A stretch of 64,000 nucleotides of DNA from Opitutus sp. ER46. GTDB taxonomy: Bacteria; Verrucomicrobiota; Verrucomicrobiia; Opitutales; Opitutaceae. The first letter of the stretch is position 1. Each line of letters begins with the position of its first letter. The stretch spans positions 806,001 through 870,000 of the forward strand of contig NZ_QAYX01000025.1 of assembly GCF_003054705.1 (NCBI RefSeq), in the 5' to 3' direction. Below are positions 9,332-19,700 of the stretch, piece after piece. Under the pieces are notes generated by a model, which saw only the letters and a program-made list of their open reading frames with translations, ran no database searches and had not been told where the DNA came from. A program made the position numbers and the translations under genes.

Positions 9332-9462
9332 CACGCGCGCGGCTGTTGTCGCCGGATCGTTGATACGGCATCTCGGCGCCCCACGGTCTTGGCGCACGGG
9401 ACAAGTGCCGCGGGGTAACGGGCCCGTTGGTGCGCACTGCCCGAGACTGATCTTCTGGCCAC

Positions 9463-10266
9463 CTACGGTTTCGAACTTGCAGGCGGGGTCGCGGGGCGAG
9501 TGGGGCCGAGGAGGCGTTGGGCGATCTTCTTGGCGGCGGAGGCGTGCTCCACCCAGACCTTCCAGCCGTCCGCGGTCTGCACCAGTGGAAGGTCGAAGCT
9601 CTTGCCCCCAAGGTGGCTGATTTCCAGCACCACGTTCTTGGGACCGACCGTAATCTGGGTGAGGACCTGGACCGCGGCGATGTTGGTCACGGCGTCGGCA
9701 ACGAAGAGCGCGGCGAGCGACTCCGGGGTGGGGTACTGCTCGCGCGTCGCGGCGGGCAGGGTGGCAATCAGGTTTTCCAGGCGTTCCCGGGCGGGCCCGG
9801 AAACCGAGATCATCCGTTCGAGCGAGGTGTCGGCGTGCTGGCCTGACCACACCAACGTCTCCAGCGCGTTGAGCGGAGTGGAGAGGCCCACGTTGCCGCA
9901 GTTCGCGACGAGCACCGGGCCGGCGGTGAAGTCACGGTTGGCCCGCAGCCGCAGCGTGCGCGCCTGGTCGTGCTCGCGCTTCGCGGCCGCCTGGGTCTCG
10001 GCGTCCGCCTCAAGCCTGGCTACCTGCAGTCGGGCGGACGTGATCTCGTGCTCGAGTTCTGCGTCGGCGCGGCGGCGGTCGATCGCCGCGGTGGCCAGGT
10101 ATTGTTTCCAGTGCGCGTTGTCGACGCTCACGCTGGCCGTCGCCGCATCCGTTGCCCGCCGCTCGGCCAACGCGTGCGTGAGCCGCGCGTTCGCGCGCTG
10201 TAGGTGCAAGTGGGCAAAGGCACAGCCGGCGACGACCACGAGGGTGAGGAGGAGGGCCGCTTTCAT
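9463..10266 (-). CDS. Membrane-anchored or exported protein partnered with ECF sigma factor
   Basis: A 267-aa protein starting with a hydrophobic signal/anchor (ALLLTLVVVAGCAFAH; the Cys could be a lipobox Cys). A helical, Arg/Glu/Ala-rich segment (about residues 25-100) follows, likely coiled coil, then a C-terminal folded part ending near LPLVQTADGWKVWVEHAS. I recognise no named family. Its start codon overlaps the stop of the upstream sigma-factor gene (ATGA), and both proteins share the plan anchor, coil, C-terminal domain, so it probably acts with the sigma factor on the outer face of the membrane. Confidence 0.75.
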   Translation of the reverse strand: MKAALLLTLVVVAGCAFAHLHLQRANARLTHALAERRATDAATASVSVDNAHWKQYLATAAIDRRRADAELEHEITSARLQVARLEADAETQAAAKREHDQARTLRLRANRDFTAGPVLVANCGNVGLSTPLNALETLVWSGQHADTSLERMISVSGPARERLENLIATLPAATREQYPTPESLAALFVADAVTNIAAVQVLTQITVGPKNVVLEISHLGGKSFDLPLVQTADGWKVWVEHASAAKKIAQRLLGPTRPATPPASSKP

Positions 10267-11708
10267 GAATCACCCGGCTTCCGGGGCTTGAGTCCGCCGG
10301 TGGTGGGATCGATGCGCGGGAGGATGACCTGCAGGGCCTTCGCGGTCGCGGTCGGCGAGATGATCCAGCGTTCCCCGCGGCGCTCGAACTCGGCGATGTT
10401 GGCCATTTCCTTCCCGTCGCCGGTGCGCTGCCAGATGCGGACGCGTCGGGTGGCCGGGCCGTCGGCGAGCACCGAGTCCAGGACCTGGATCCGCTCGGCC
10501 CACGCAACGTGCTTGGGCCGCGAGCCGTCGACCCAGACGTGGGCGACGAGGCCCTGCGGCGATTTGAAGCGGGTGCGAATCTCGGGTGGGGCGGAGTCGA
10601 AGAGCGCCTGGGCTTGGGCGAGGGCGTCGCCCTCGAGCACGAAGTTCTGGGCGAACAGCTCCCAGTCGCCGGTGGTGACCGCCCAGAGCATCGTCTCGAA
10701 AGTGGCTTCGGCGGTGGCGGTGCCGGCGTTGGTGGGCGGACGCATGGCGGAGTCCAGCACGCCGGCGGGCCGGGCCTGCAAGGTGGCGGCGCGGGCTTGC
10801 AGTTGGCGCAGCTCGGCGACGCGCGTCTGATCCGGTGAGGTGAGTTTCGTCACCTGCTCGGAGAGCGCGGCAGCCTCGTGGCGCACGCTGGCGGAGAGCT
10901 GCTCGCGGTCGGCCAACTCGGCGGAGGCCCCGCGGAATTTGTGCCACTCCCAGAGGGTGGGCGCGAGGGCGCCGGCGATCACCAGGGCAGTCGCGGCGAG
11001 GGTGAGTTTGTTCATGGCGAAGAGTCCGAGCAGGCTGCCGCCGAGCGTGCCGCCCGCGGTGGTGGCGGCGGCGGCGAGGGCGGCCTGCGTCATGGTGGTG
11101 GCGAGGCCGGCGGGCGCGGCCGTGGCTTCGAGTGTGAGCACGGCGGCGAGGGCGGAGGTGGTGGACGTGACCCCGCGACGACTGAGAGCGACGTGCAGCC
11201 GGTCGAGCGCGCGGTTGACGCGCATGCGGGCGGCGTTTTCCGACGTGCCGAGCTGTGCGGCGACGACGGCGAGCGGGCGGTTTTCGAAATAGCGGAGCAG
11301 CACGGCTTCGCGGTCGGCGGCGTTTAGGGCGTCCATGGCCGCGTCGAGGGCGGGCCGTAGCTGTTCCCAGGCGACGGCGGGAAGCCCCGGCGGTTCGGAC
11401 GCATGCATCTGGTAGGCGATCGTTTCGCGCCGGAGCCGGCGACGTTCCGTGCGCAGGAGGTTGAGCGAGGCGTGCTTGGTGGCGGTGTACAGCCAGCCGG
11501 CCAGCGACGGGTGGCGGGCGAGGGTGGCGGCTTGGCGGGCGACGGACGTGAAGACCTGCTGGGCGGCGTCTTGCGCGAGGGTGTCATCGCCGGTGCGACG
11601 ACGGGCAGCGGCATACACGAGGCCGACGTGACGCGAAACAAACTCCGCGAAGGCGGGCTCGGAGTGTTGCTCGGCGTAACAGCGGAGGAGTTCGGTATCG
11701 TCGCGCAT
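10263..11708 (-). CDS. ECF sigma factor with C-terminal transmembrane and extracytoplasmic extension
   Basis: A 481-aa sigma-70-family regulator. Region 2 is at about residues 10-85 (DAAQQVFTSVARQ), region 4 at about 125-175 (ADREAVLLRYF, then TSENAARMRVNRALDRL). After an Ala/Thr-rich linker there is one membrane helix at about 234-253 (LTLAATALVIAGALAPTLW), a probable coiled coil (about 260-310) and a C-terminal domain of about 150 residues (ATFETMLWAVTTGDWELF..). Ordinary ECF factors end near residue 180, so this protein carries its own sensor-like module in place of a separate anti-sigma factor. This architecture occurs in Verrucomicrobia and Planctomycetes. No separate anti-sigma gene is adjacent. 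Confidence 0.88.
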   Translation of the reverse strand: MRDDTELLRCYAEQHSEPAFAEFVSRHVGLVYAAARRRTGDDTLAQDAAQQVFTSVARQAATLARHPSLAGWLYTATKHASLNLLRTERRRLRRETIAYQMHASEPPGLPAVAWEQLRPALDAAMDALNAADREAVLLRYFENRPLAVVAAQLGTSENAARMRVNRALDRLHVALSRRGVTSTTSALAAVLTLEATAAPAGLATTMTQAALAAAATTAGGTLGGSLLGLFAMNKLTLAATALVIAGALAPTLWEWHKFRGASAELADREQLSASVRHEAAALSEQVTKLTSPDQTRVAELRQLQARAATLQARPAGVLDSAMRPPTNAGTATAEATFETMLWAVTTGDWELFAQNFVLEGDALAQAQALFDSAPPEIRTRFKSPQGLVAHVWVDGSRPKHVAWAERIQVLDSVLADGPATRRVRIWQRTGDGKEMANIAEFERRGERWIISPTATAKALQVILPRIDPTTGGLKPRKPGDS

Positions 11709-11911
11709 GCGGTGACACTATCCCAAGCACCGCCGGCGCCGAAACCGCACAAGCCAACCCTGCAGGAGCAGGGCGTAGCGAATGGGGCGCCTCGGCGATG
11801 CCCGGTTGGTGATGTCGATTGTGGCACCGAAGGCAACCGCGGGGGGAGGAATAGGCCAGTTGCGAACTGAGGGAAAGAGGTGAATCGGTGTCGCGTGATC
11901 GTCGGAGAGGC

Positions 11912-11917
11912 AGGAGG
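11912..11917 (+). promoter_or_regulatory. Consensus Shine-Dalgarno AGGAGG
   Basis: AGGAGG lies 8 nt before the ATG at 11926. Few starts in this window have such a strong site, and it fixes the start of the hydrolase gene. Confidence 0.8.
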
Positions 11918-11925
11918 CAGCGGGT

Positions 11926-12781
11926 ATGCACACACCAGAAGTTCAACGCCATCGCCTTTCGGGCGGGAACGAGATGGCTTGCGTCGCGGCGGGTGACTCG
12001 GCCCATCCGGCCGTGCTCTTGTTGCATGGGTTTCCGAGTTCCGCGCGCACGTTTCGTGACGTGATCCCGCGATTGGCGGAGACCGCATTCGTGATTGCGC
12101 CGGATCTGCCCGGATTTGGCGCGTCGGAGGTGGCGCCGGAGGTTTCGTTCCCGGCGTATGGGCGCGCGGTGCTGGAGTTGCTGGACCGACTGGACGTGGG
12201 ACCGCGCTTCATTTACCTGCACGATTTTGGCGCGCCGGTGGGCCTTTACGTTGCGATGCAGGCGCCGGAGTTGGTGCGAGGTCTGATTATCCAGAATGCC
12301 AACGCCCACCGCGAAGGGCTCGGGCCGCAATGGGCGGCGACGCAGCGGTTCTGGGCGGAGCCGACGCCGGAGCATGAGGCCGCGGCGACAGCGCATCTCA
12401 CCTACGAAGGCACGCGCGACCAGTACGTCGCGGGATTGCCGGGGGAGGTGGCAGCGCGGATCTCGCCGGCAAATTGGAACGAGGATTGGCGCGTCATGAA
12501 CCTGCCGGGCCAGATGCAGACGCAGCGGGCGCTCGTGGGTGATTACGGACGCTACGTCGCGCGCTTCGACGCGGTCCGCGACTACCTCGCGCGGATACGG
12601 CCGCCGGGGTTGCTGCTCTGGGGCAGACATGATGCGTTCTTCGAGCTGGCGGAGATCGTGGATGCGGGACCTGCCGAGAATGGAGGCGCACGTGTTCGAT
12701 GCCGGGCACTTCCTGCTGGAGACCCACGCGACCCTCGCGGCCGATCTCATCGGCGAGTTCGTGCGGCGCCATGCGAGATGA
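11926..12781 (+). pseudogene. Alpha/beta hydrolase (haloalkane dehalogenase-like), frameshifted near the C-terminus
   Basis: The reading frame starts at a well-placed ATG and encodes a hydrolase with HGFPSSARTF and the nucleophile elbow YLHDFGAPVGL, where the nucleophile is Asp as in haloalkane dehalogenases and epoxide hydrolases. The acid motif LLLWGRHDAFF follows. After EIV (about base 12660) the frame loses similarity, while the next frame continues WMRDLPRMEAHVFDAGHFLL, containing the expected catalytic His, to a stop at 12779-12781. One extra base or two missing bases around 12650-12662 explains this. If real, the product lacks the catalytic His; a sequencing error is the alternative. 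Reading the uncorrected frame would run to 12876. Confidence 0.8.
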
Positions 12782-12810
12782 GCCGCCACGCGGGAACAGG
12801 ACCTGCCCAA

Positions 12811-12829
12811 TGTCACGTATTACGTGACA
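12811..12829. repeat. Palindrome family copy 3 (TGTCACGTATTACGTGACA)
   Basis: Nine-bp arms around a central T. It follows the frameshifted hydrolase gene by 29 nt and matches the cores of the copies at 9252 and 9309. All three copies lie within 3.6 kb and flank the ECF-hydrolase segment. Confidence 0.8.
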
Positions 12830-12913
12830 CTCGCGGACGCCGGAACTGTCGCCACAGTTTTAATACATTGCCCTGAGGCAGGCGGCGGTTTTCGCGTCCG
12901 CGAATACGGCGGG

Positions 12914-12944
12914 CTCCGCCCTGGCGGGCAGCGCCAGGGCGGAG
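12914..12944. terminator. Perfect 13-bp hairpin between convergent genes
   Basis: CTCCGCCCTGGCG (12914-12926) pairs with CGCCAGGGCGGAG (12932-12944) around a 5-nt loop. It lies 7 nt from the end of isocitrate lyase on the minus strand and after the hydrolase on the plus strand, so it probably terminates both. No U-run is visible. Confidence 0.6.
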
Positions 12945-12951
12945 TGACGGA

Positions 12952-14223
<1,272 letters not shown>

Positions 14224-14248
14224 GGGTGTGGGGGAGTGAGGGGGTGGG

Positions 14249-14340
14249 GGCGGCGCTGGCGCGCCGGTTGTAGGTGGAAAGTTACAGGTTCGAAGGTTCC
14301 AGGTGGGAAGGTTGGGGGCGGAATCGTTCTCGTTCTCGAG
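14249..14340. repeat. Composite intergenic element: GC hairpin, heptamer array, TTCTCG array
   Basis: A GGCGGCG..GCGCCGG hairpin motif (from 14249) leads into a degenerate array with repeated AGGTTCG/AGGTTCC units (to about 14315), then TTCTCG repeats (14324-14340). The first 50 or so bases align well with 62211-62262, and the same order of parts is found there, so this is a dispersed element. Confidence 0.75.
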
Positions 14341-14377
14341 ATCGGCGGCGTGTGGGCTGCGACTCCCGGCTCGGGAG

Positions 14378-14498
14378 TCTTTCTCTTACTCTTAATCTTT
14401 CTCTTACTCTCATTCCTCGCCGCGGACGCCGCCGCTGGGCGGCGACGGCGGATGCGGATCGGGGGAGTAAGAGAAAGAGGAAGAGTAAGAGAAAGAGG
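14378..14498. repeat. Inverted pair of hexamer arrays (TCTTAC/TCTTTC and GAGTAA/GAGAAA)
   Basis: The pyrimidine arm 14378-14419 is built from CTCTTAC and CTTTCT units; the purine arm 14465-14498 from GAGTAA, GAGAAA and GAGGAA units. The arms are largely complementary over about 33 bp, separated by a 45-nt GC-rich centre that can itself fold. The two purine half-arms are nearly identical to each other. Confidence 0.8.
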
Positions 14499-14525
14499 GC
14501 TGGCGGTGGGGCGCCGCCGGCGGGA

Positions 14526-16208
14526 TCACTCCACCGGGTCCGACGCTTGGCGGAAATAGTCGCGGAGCTTCGGCTCGAGGAAGGTCGCCCTGGCGTCGGC
14601 GGCGGCCTGGCGGAACGAGGCGAGGGTCGACGCGAGCAGCGCGGGTTGGCCGCCGCCGATGTCGGCGGTGATTTCCTCGACGATGCGGGCGAGTTCCTCG
14701 TCGAAGACCTGCTCGACGAGCGCGGGCGTGACCTTGCGGCCGTCGGCGAGGGTGACGCCGTGATGCAGCCACTGCCACGTCTGGGCGCGAGAGATCTCGT
14801 AGGTGGCGAGGTCTTCCATGAGGCCATCCCACGAGACGCAGGCGATGTCGTTGTTCCAGCCCTGCTGGTAGGCGATGCCGACGCGGACGTTGGTGCGGAG
14901 GCCGTCGATGCTGCGGGGCTCTTCGCCGCGCGGGAGGATGTCGGGGTAGCGACTGACCTCCGGGAGCATGCGGTCGAGCTGGTGCTCGGCTTTGAACTCC
15001 GCGAGGGCGTACGTGATGAAGTACGGGTGCGAGACCCAGCAGCCGTCGTGGCCGATGGAGAACTCGTGGCCCTTGTCGGCGGTGACCTTGGCGGTCTGGC
15101 GCTGGCGCAACTCGGGCGTCTTGCCGGGGGTGAAGGCCGACATGCCGCCGATGGCATAGGCGCCGCGCTCGTGGCAGATCTTGATCAGCCGCTTGGCGTA
15201 GGCGTCCATCCAGGGCTTCTGCATGGTGATGGTCGCGCGGTCGGCCATGATGCGGTCGGGGTGGTTCTTGAGCACCTTGATGTCGGAGAAAATCTTGTCC
15301 CAGCGGCCGACGTTGAGCGCGGCGGCGTGTTCGCGGAATTCGAAGAGGATCTCCTCAATCTGAAAGGCGGCGGGGAGCGTCTCGATAAGGAACGTGGCGC
15401 GCAGCGTGCCGCGCGGGAGGCCGACGGCTTCCTGGACGGCCACGAAGAGGTCGTTCCACCAACGGGCCTCGAGGGCGTGCTCGGTCTTGGGGATGTAGTA
15501 AGTGGGAGTCTTGCCCTGGCGGACGAGGGTCTGGGCGGTGTGGAAGAACGTGGTGGCGAGGTCGAACAAGCCGCCGGAGACGGGCTGGCCATCGATGATC
15601 ACGTTGGACTCATCGAGGTGCAGGCCGCGGGTGCGGACCATGACGACGGGCATGTCGTCGGGCGTGAGCCGGTAGGTCTTTTCCGGGGTGGAGAAGGTGA
15701 GCGTGCCGTCGACGGCGCCGATGACGTTGTGGATGCCGTTGATGACATTGCGCCAGCTCGGCTTCATCGAGTCCTCGAAGTCGAGCATGGCGGTGTCGGC
15801 GCGGACGCCGTCGGCGTTCCGGCTGAGCATATTGATCACCATCTTGGCGCTGCTGACCGGGCCGGTGATCTCGACACGGCGGACGCGCAGGTCGGCGGGG
15901 ATGGGCGCGACGTCCCAATCGCCGTGGGCGGCCTCGGAGTTGTGGTTTTCGAAGTCGGGCAAGGCGCCGGCGTCCACGGCGGCCTGGCGGGGGACACGGG
16001 CGGCGAGGAGTTCGCGGCGGCGCTCATTGAAGCGCCGGTGGAGAGACGCGATCAGTTCGATGACCGGCGGGGTAAGAACGGCGGTGGAGGTGTCGTTCCA
16101 GGCGGCGACTGGGACGGAGACGCCGGGGGCGAGTTCGCGCAAAGGGGGGCGAGGCGACAGGGCCGGCTCGATCCGGTCTGGAGTCTGAACGGCGGTGGGT
16201 GTGTTCAT
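14526..16208 (-). CDS. aceB: Malate synthase (type A)
   Basis: A 560-aa enzyme that condenses glyoxylate with acetyl-CoA to malate, the second glyoxylate-shunt step. Recognisable segments are ADTAMLDFEDSMKPSWRN, VMVRTRGLHLDE, YYIPKTEHALEARWWND, the catalytic region ATFLIETLPAAFQIEEIL, and the late GWNNDIACVSWDGLMEDLAT. The length matches the ~535-560 aa AceB family rather than the 720-aa GlcB type. It is the first gene of the aceB-aceA pair and is divergent from smc. Confidence 0.97.
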   Translation of the reverse strand: MNTPTAVQTPDRIEPALSPRPPLRELAPGVSVPVAAWNDTSTAVLTPPVIELIASLHRRFNERRRELLAARVPRQAAVDAGALPDFENHNSEAAHGDWDVAPIPADLRVRRVEITGPVSSAKMVINMLSRNADGVRADTAMLDFEDSMKPSWRNVINGIHNVIGAVDGTLTFSTPEKTYRLTPDDMPVVMVRTRGLHLDESNVIIDGQPVSGGLFDLATTFFHTAQTLVRQGKTPTYYIPKTEHALEARWWNDLFVAVQEAVGLPRGTLRATFLIETLPAAFQIEEILFEFREHAAALNVGRWDKIFSDIKVLKNHPDRIMADRATITMQKPWMDAYAKRLIKICHERGAYAIGGMSAFTPGKTPELRQRQTAKVTADKGHEFSIGHDGCWVSHPYFITYALAEFKAEHQLDRMLPEVSRYPDILPRGEEPRSIDGLRTNVRVGIAYQQGWNNDIACVSWDGLMEDLATYEISRAQTWQWLHHGVTLADGRKVTPALVEQVFDEELARIVEEITADIGGGQPALLASTLASFRQAAADARATFLEPKLRDYFRQASDPVE

Positions 16209-16701
16209 GGGTGTGGGTGGGGAAACTGAGCGCCGGGGCGGGCGGGGGGCGGGGCTGTCCGCCAGGTCGCGAAATACCGCCGGCGACAGGGAGAATTAGC
16301 GGACGGAGGAAACGAACGGGAAAAGCGAAGCACGTCCGGTGGGCTGGGGAGCGTCGGAGGGGGCGCGCGCGACAAAGGGTGACGGGGGTGGCATCACGGC
16401 GCGGGGAACAGACCGAGTTGTAGCGAATAGTCAACACGACATCGCAAATTCGCCAGCAGCGAAAAATAGCTGAATGGTGTAAGTCGCGTTCGAAGAGCCG
16501 ACTGCGTGCCTGTAGGAAGTCTACGTATGCGTATTGCCGAATTTTCCGGACGGTCGATTCGCCCAACCGGCCGAGCTGAAGCGGGATGGGTGTCGGGGTT
16601 TTCATGACGCGCCGGACGGTGAATGCCCTGTGAACAACGTTTCCGGTTTTTCCATTGCGGGGTGGGGGCGACGCCCTTCAATGGCCCCTCTTTCTCGCTG
16701 C
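16209..16701. other. Divergent gap between aceB and smc
   Basis: 493 nt without a convincing gene. The stretch around 16411-16560 is less GC-rich than the surroundings and must hold the divergent promoters. On the minus strand a TTGACT lies at 16433-16428, but no good -10 follows at standard spacing. No repeat of the families seen elsewhere is present. Confidence 0.5.
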
Positions 16702-19700
16702 ATGTATCTAAAGGCGCTCAAGCTTCATGGTTTTAAATCGTTCGCGGACCCCTCGACGCTGCGCTTTGAGCCAGGTGTAACAGCCATCGTCGGCCCGAAC
16801 GGGTGCGGCAAATCCAACATCGCTGATTCTATCCGTTGGGTGCTGGGCGAACAGAGTGCCAAAGCGTTGCGCGGTGGTAAGATGCAGGACGTCATCTTCG
16901 AGGGCGCCGACACGCGCAAGCCGGCGCAAATGTGCGAGGTTTCGCTGTTGCTGACCGAGTGCGAGAAGCAGCTGGGAAGCGAGTTTCACGAGATTGAGAT
17001 CACGCGCCGGGTCCACCGCGACGGCCAGAGCGAGTATTTCTTCAACGGCCAGGCCTGCCGCCTGAAGGACATTCAGAAGCTGTTCATGGATACCGGCATC
17101 GGCCGGACCAGTTACTCGATCATGGCGCAGGGCCAAATCGACCAGATTCTTTCCTCAAAGCCGGAGGAACGCCGTGCGGTGTTCGAAGAAGCTGCCGGCA
17201 TCACCAAGTACAAGGCGCAGCGCCGCGAGGCGCTGCAGAAGCTGGCGCTCACCGACCAGAATCTGGCGCGCGTGGCGGATGTGATCGGCGAGGTCTCGCG
17301 TCAGATCGGCTCGTTGCGGCGTCAGGCCGCGAAAGCGATGCGCTACAAGCGCCTCAACCACCGCCTGCGTCACCTGGCGCTGGGGTGGAGCGGTTATCAT
17401 CACGCGCAGCTGACGGCGACCCTCGGTGAACTCGAGGCGAAGGTGGCGACGCTGCGGGCCGATGCCGATGCGCGGCGCTCGAATTTTGAGAACCAGCAGT
17501 CCTCGCTGGATGAGAAGAAGGCGCATCGCAGCCGGCTGAATCAGCGGGTGCAGGATGCACAGCAGGCGGTGTTTGACGTCCGCTCGCAGAAGGAAGCCGC
17601 GGAGAACGCCGGCAACCTTGCGCACATCCGGCGCGCGGGCCTCGAGGATCGACTCGCCTCGTCGCGGGCGAACCTTGGCGAGCTGGAGATGCAGCTTCGC
17701 GAAGTCACCGCGCAGGTGGACACGGGCGCGCAGGACAAGCAGCTGCAGCTTGAGCTGCTCGGCGGCAGCGACGCGGTCTTCCAGCAGCGCAACCGCGAGC
17801 TGGCGATCGTCGAGGGCGAACTCACGAAGCTCGAACAGGAGCTCAACCAGTCGAAGTTCCAGCTGCTCCAGTTGGAGAGCACGGTGGCGCGCCTGCGCAC
17901 GGATTGCTCGAGCTACGAAGTTGACCAGAAGACCAGCGCGCACCGGCACGAGTCGCTCGCGCAGGAGTTGGAAGGCCTCCGCCAGCAGCTGTCGGCCGCC
18001 GAGCAGCTGTCCGCGGAGACCGACGCGCGCGCCGAAGCGGCGCTGGCCGAGAAGTCCCGGGCGAACAATGAGGTGATCGTGGCGCAGCAGACGATCACGG
18101 ACCTCACGAAGGAGTTTCGCGAAGGGCAGCGGAAGCTGTCCGAGATCGACCGCGCGCTGGCCCAGCGCACGGCGCGGCTGCGGCTGCTGCAGCAATTGCA
18201 GGAGAAGTGGGAAGGCTTCGGCGAAGGCGCCAAGGCGGTGCTGCAGGGCCGGCTCGATGCGGCGCTGGCGGGCACGCCCGTGGCTCCGATTACGCAGGGC
18301 CTCGCGGTGAAGCCGGAGTTCGGCAAGGCGGTCGAGGCGATCCTCGGCGCCGCGGCCGAAGCGATCAGTGTCAGCGACCTGGATACCGCGCGCCGGATCC
18401 TGGCCCAGCTGGAGAACGAGCAGATCGGCTCGGCCGTGCTGCGCGTGGGCGATCTCGGCGGCCACGGCATGGCGCCGGCGGAACTGCCGGCGGGACTCGT
18501 GCCCGCGGGGCAGGCGCTGGCGGATCCGACGCTGCCGCATCCGGCGATGGGCGTGTTGTCCGAGTGCTACATCGCGGACGACCTCAACGCTTTTCTGGAG
18601 TTTTGGAAGGCCAACCCGGCGTTCCCGTTCCTGGCGGTGGTCACCCGGCGCGGCGACCTCGTCGACCGCCGCGGTCTGATCTACGGCGGCTTTCACAGCA
18701 GCAAGCGCTCGGCGAACAGCATTCTCCAGCGTGAGATCGACCTCCGCGAAACGGCAAAGGCGCTGGCCGACGAGCAGAAGCAGCACGACGACCAGAAGCT
18801 GGTTATCGATGCCCTTTCGGCCCGGCTCAACGAGGCGGAGCAGGCAGTCGAGCAGCGCCGCGCTGACGTGCTGGCGGCCACGCAGACCCTCGCCTCGGTG
18901 CAGAGCGAGCAGCGCAACGCCCAGAAGAACGTCGAAGATGCCGGCAACCGGCTGCGCCGGATGGAAAACGAAATCGTCGGCGCGGAGCAGGCCCGCAACG
19001 AGGCCCAGGCGCGCTGGCAGAAGGCGCAGACGGGGCTGAATGAAGCCGACGCCACCGCGACCGCGCAGCGCGAAAAGATTCACGCCCTCGAGATCCGACT
19101 GAACGAGATCCGCACTGACCGGGACGTGAAGCGCGACACCCTCGGGCAGGCGCGCCTGGAACTCGCGGAACGTCGCCAGAAGGTCGAAGTGCTCGACCGC
19201 GGCCTCGGCGAGATGGAGCGGCGCCGGCAGCAGTTGAGCGAACTGCTCGTCCAGCGGCAGCACGAGATCGAGACATGGACCGAGCAGATCACCGGGCTCG
19301 AGCAGGAGACCGAAGGCCAACGTTCGCGCGCCGCGCAACTGGCCGAGACGCTCGTCGTTTCCCAGGAGCAAGTGGAGAAGATCCGTGCCGAGCTCGTCGA
19401 GGTGGAGCGCGAGATCAACGGGCTGGAGTCGGCCCAGGTGGCGGTCCGCGACGAGGCGGATGCCGCGCACGACGTGTTGAGCACCCACGAGGTGAAGCTG
19501 GCGGAGAACCGCCAGCGCGCGCAGTTCATCGCCGAGGAGGTCACCCGCGAGTTCCAGCTGGATATCGCGACGATCGACTGGAAGCAGCAGATCTGGCGTT
19601 CCGAGGACGAGCCCGAGGGCATGAAGCCGCTCGATCTCGACGAGGACGACGACGATGCCGAGCCCGCGGCGAAGCAGCCCGAGCCGGTCGAGTCCAAGCC

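Larger units (their letters stand above)
14224..14525. other. Gap between malate synthase and isocitrate lyase, filled with repeats
   Basis: No gene. From left to right it holds a GC-rich hairpin plus AGGTTC-type heptamer array (14249-14315), a TTCTCG run (14324-14340), a perfect 8-bp hairpin GACTCCCG-gct-CGGGAGTC (14361-14379), and a pyrimidine arm (14378-14419) paired with a purine arm (14465-14498). Confidence 0.8.

Noticed and set aside
9417-9428. Palindrome AACGGGCCCGTT
   Set aside because: It has no loop, occurs once, and a 12-bp palindrome is not unexpected in GC-rich DNA of this length.
12539-12781. Separate 80-aa gene at the end of the hydrolase
   Set aside because: Only its second half (RDLPRMEAHVF..GHFLLE) looks like protein, and it completes the upstream hydrolase; it is the shifted part of the same gene.
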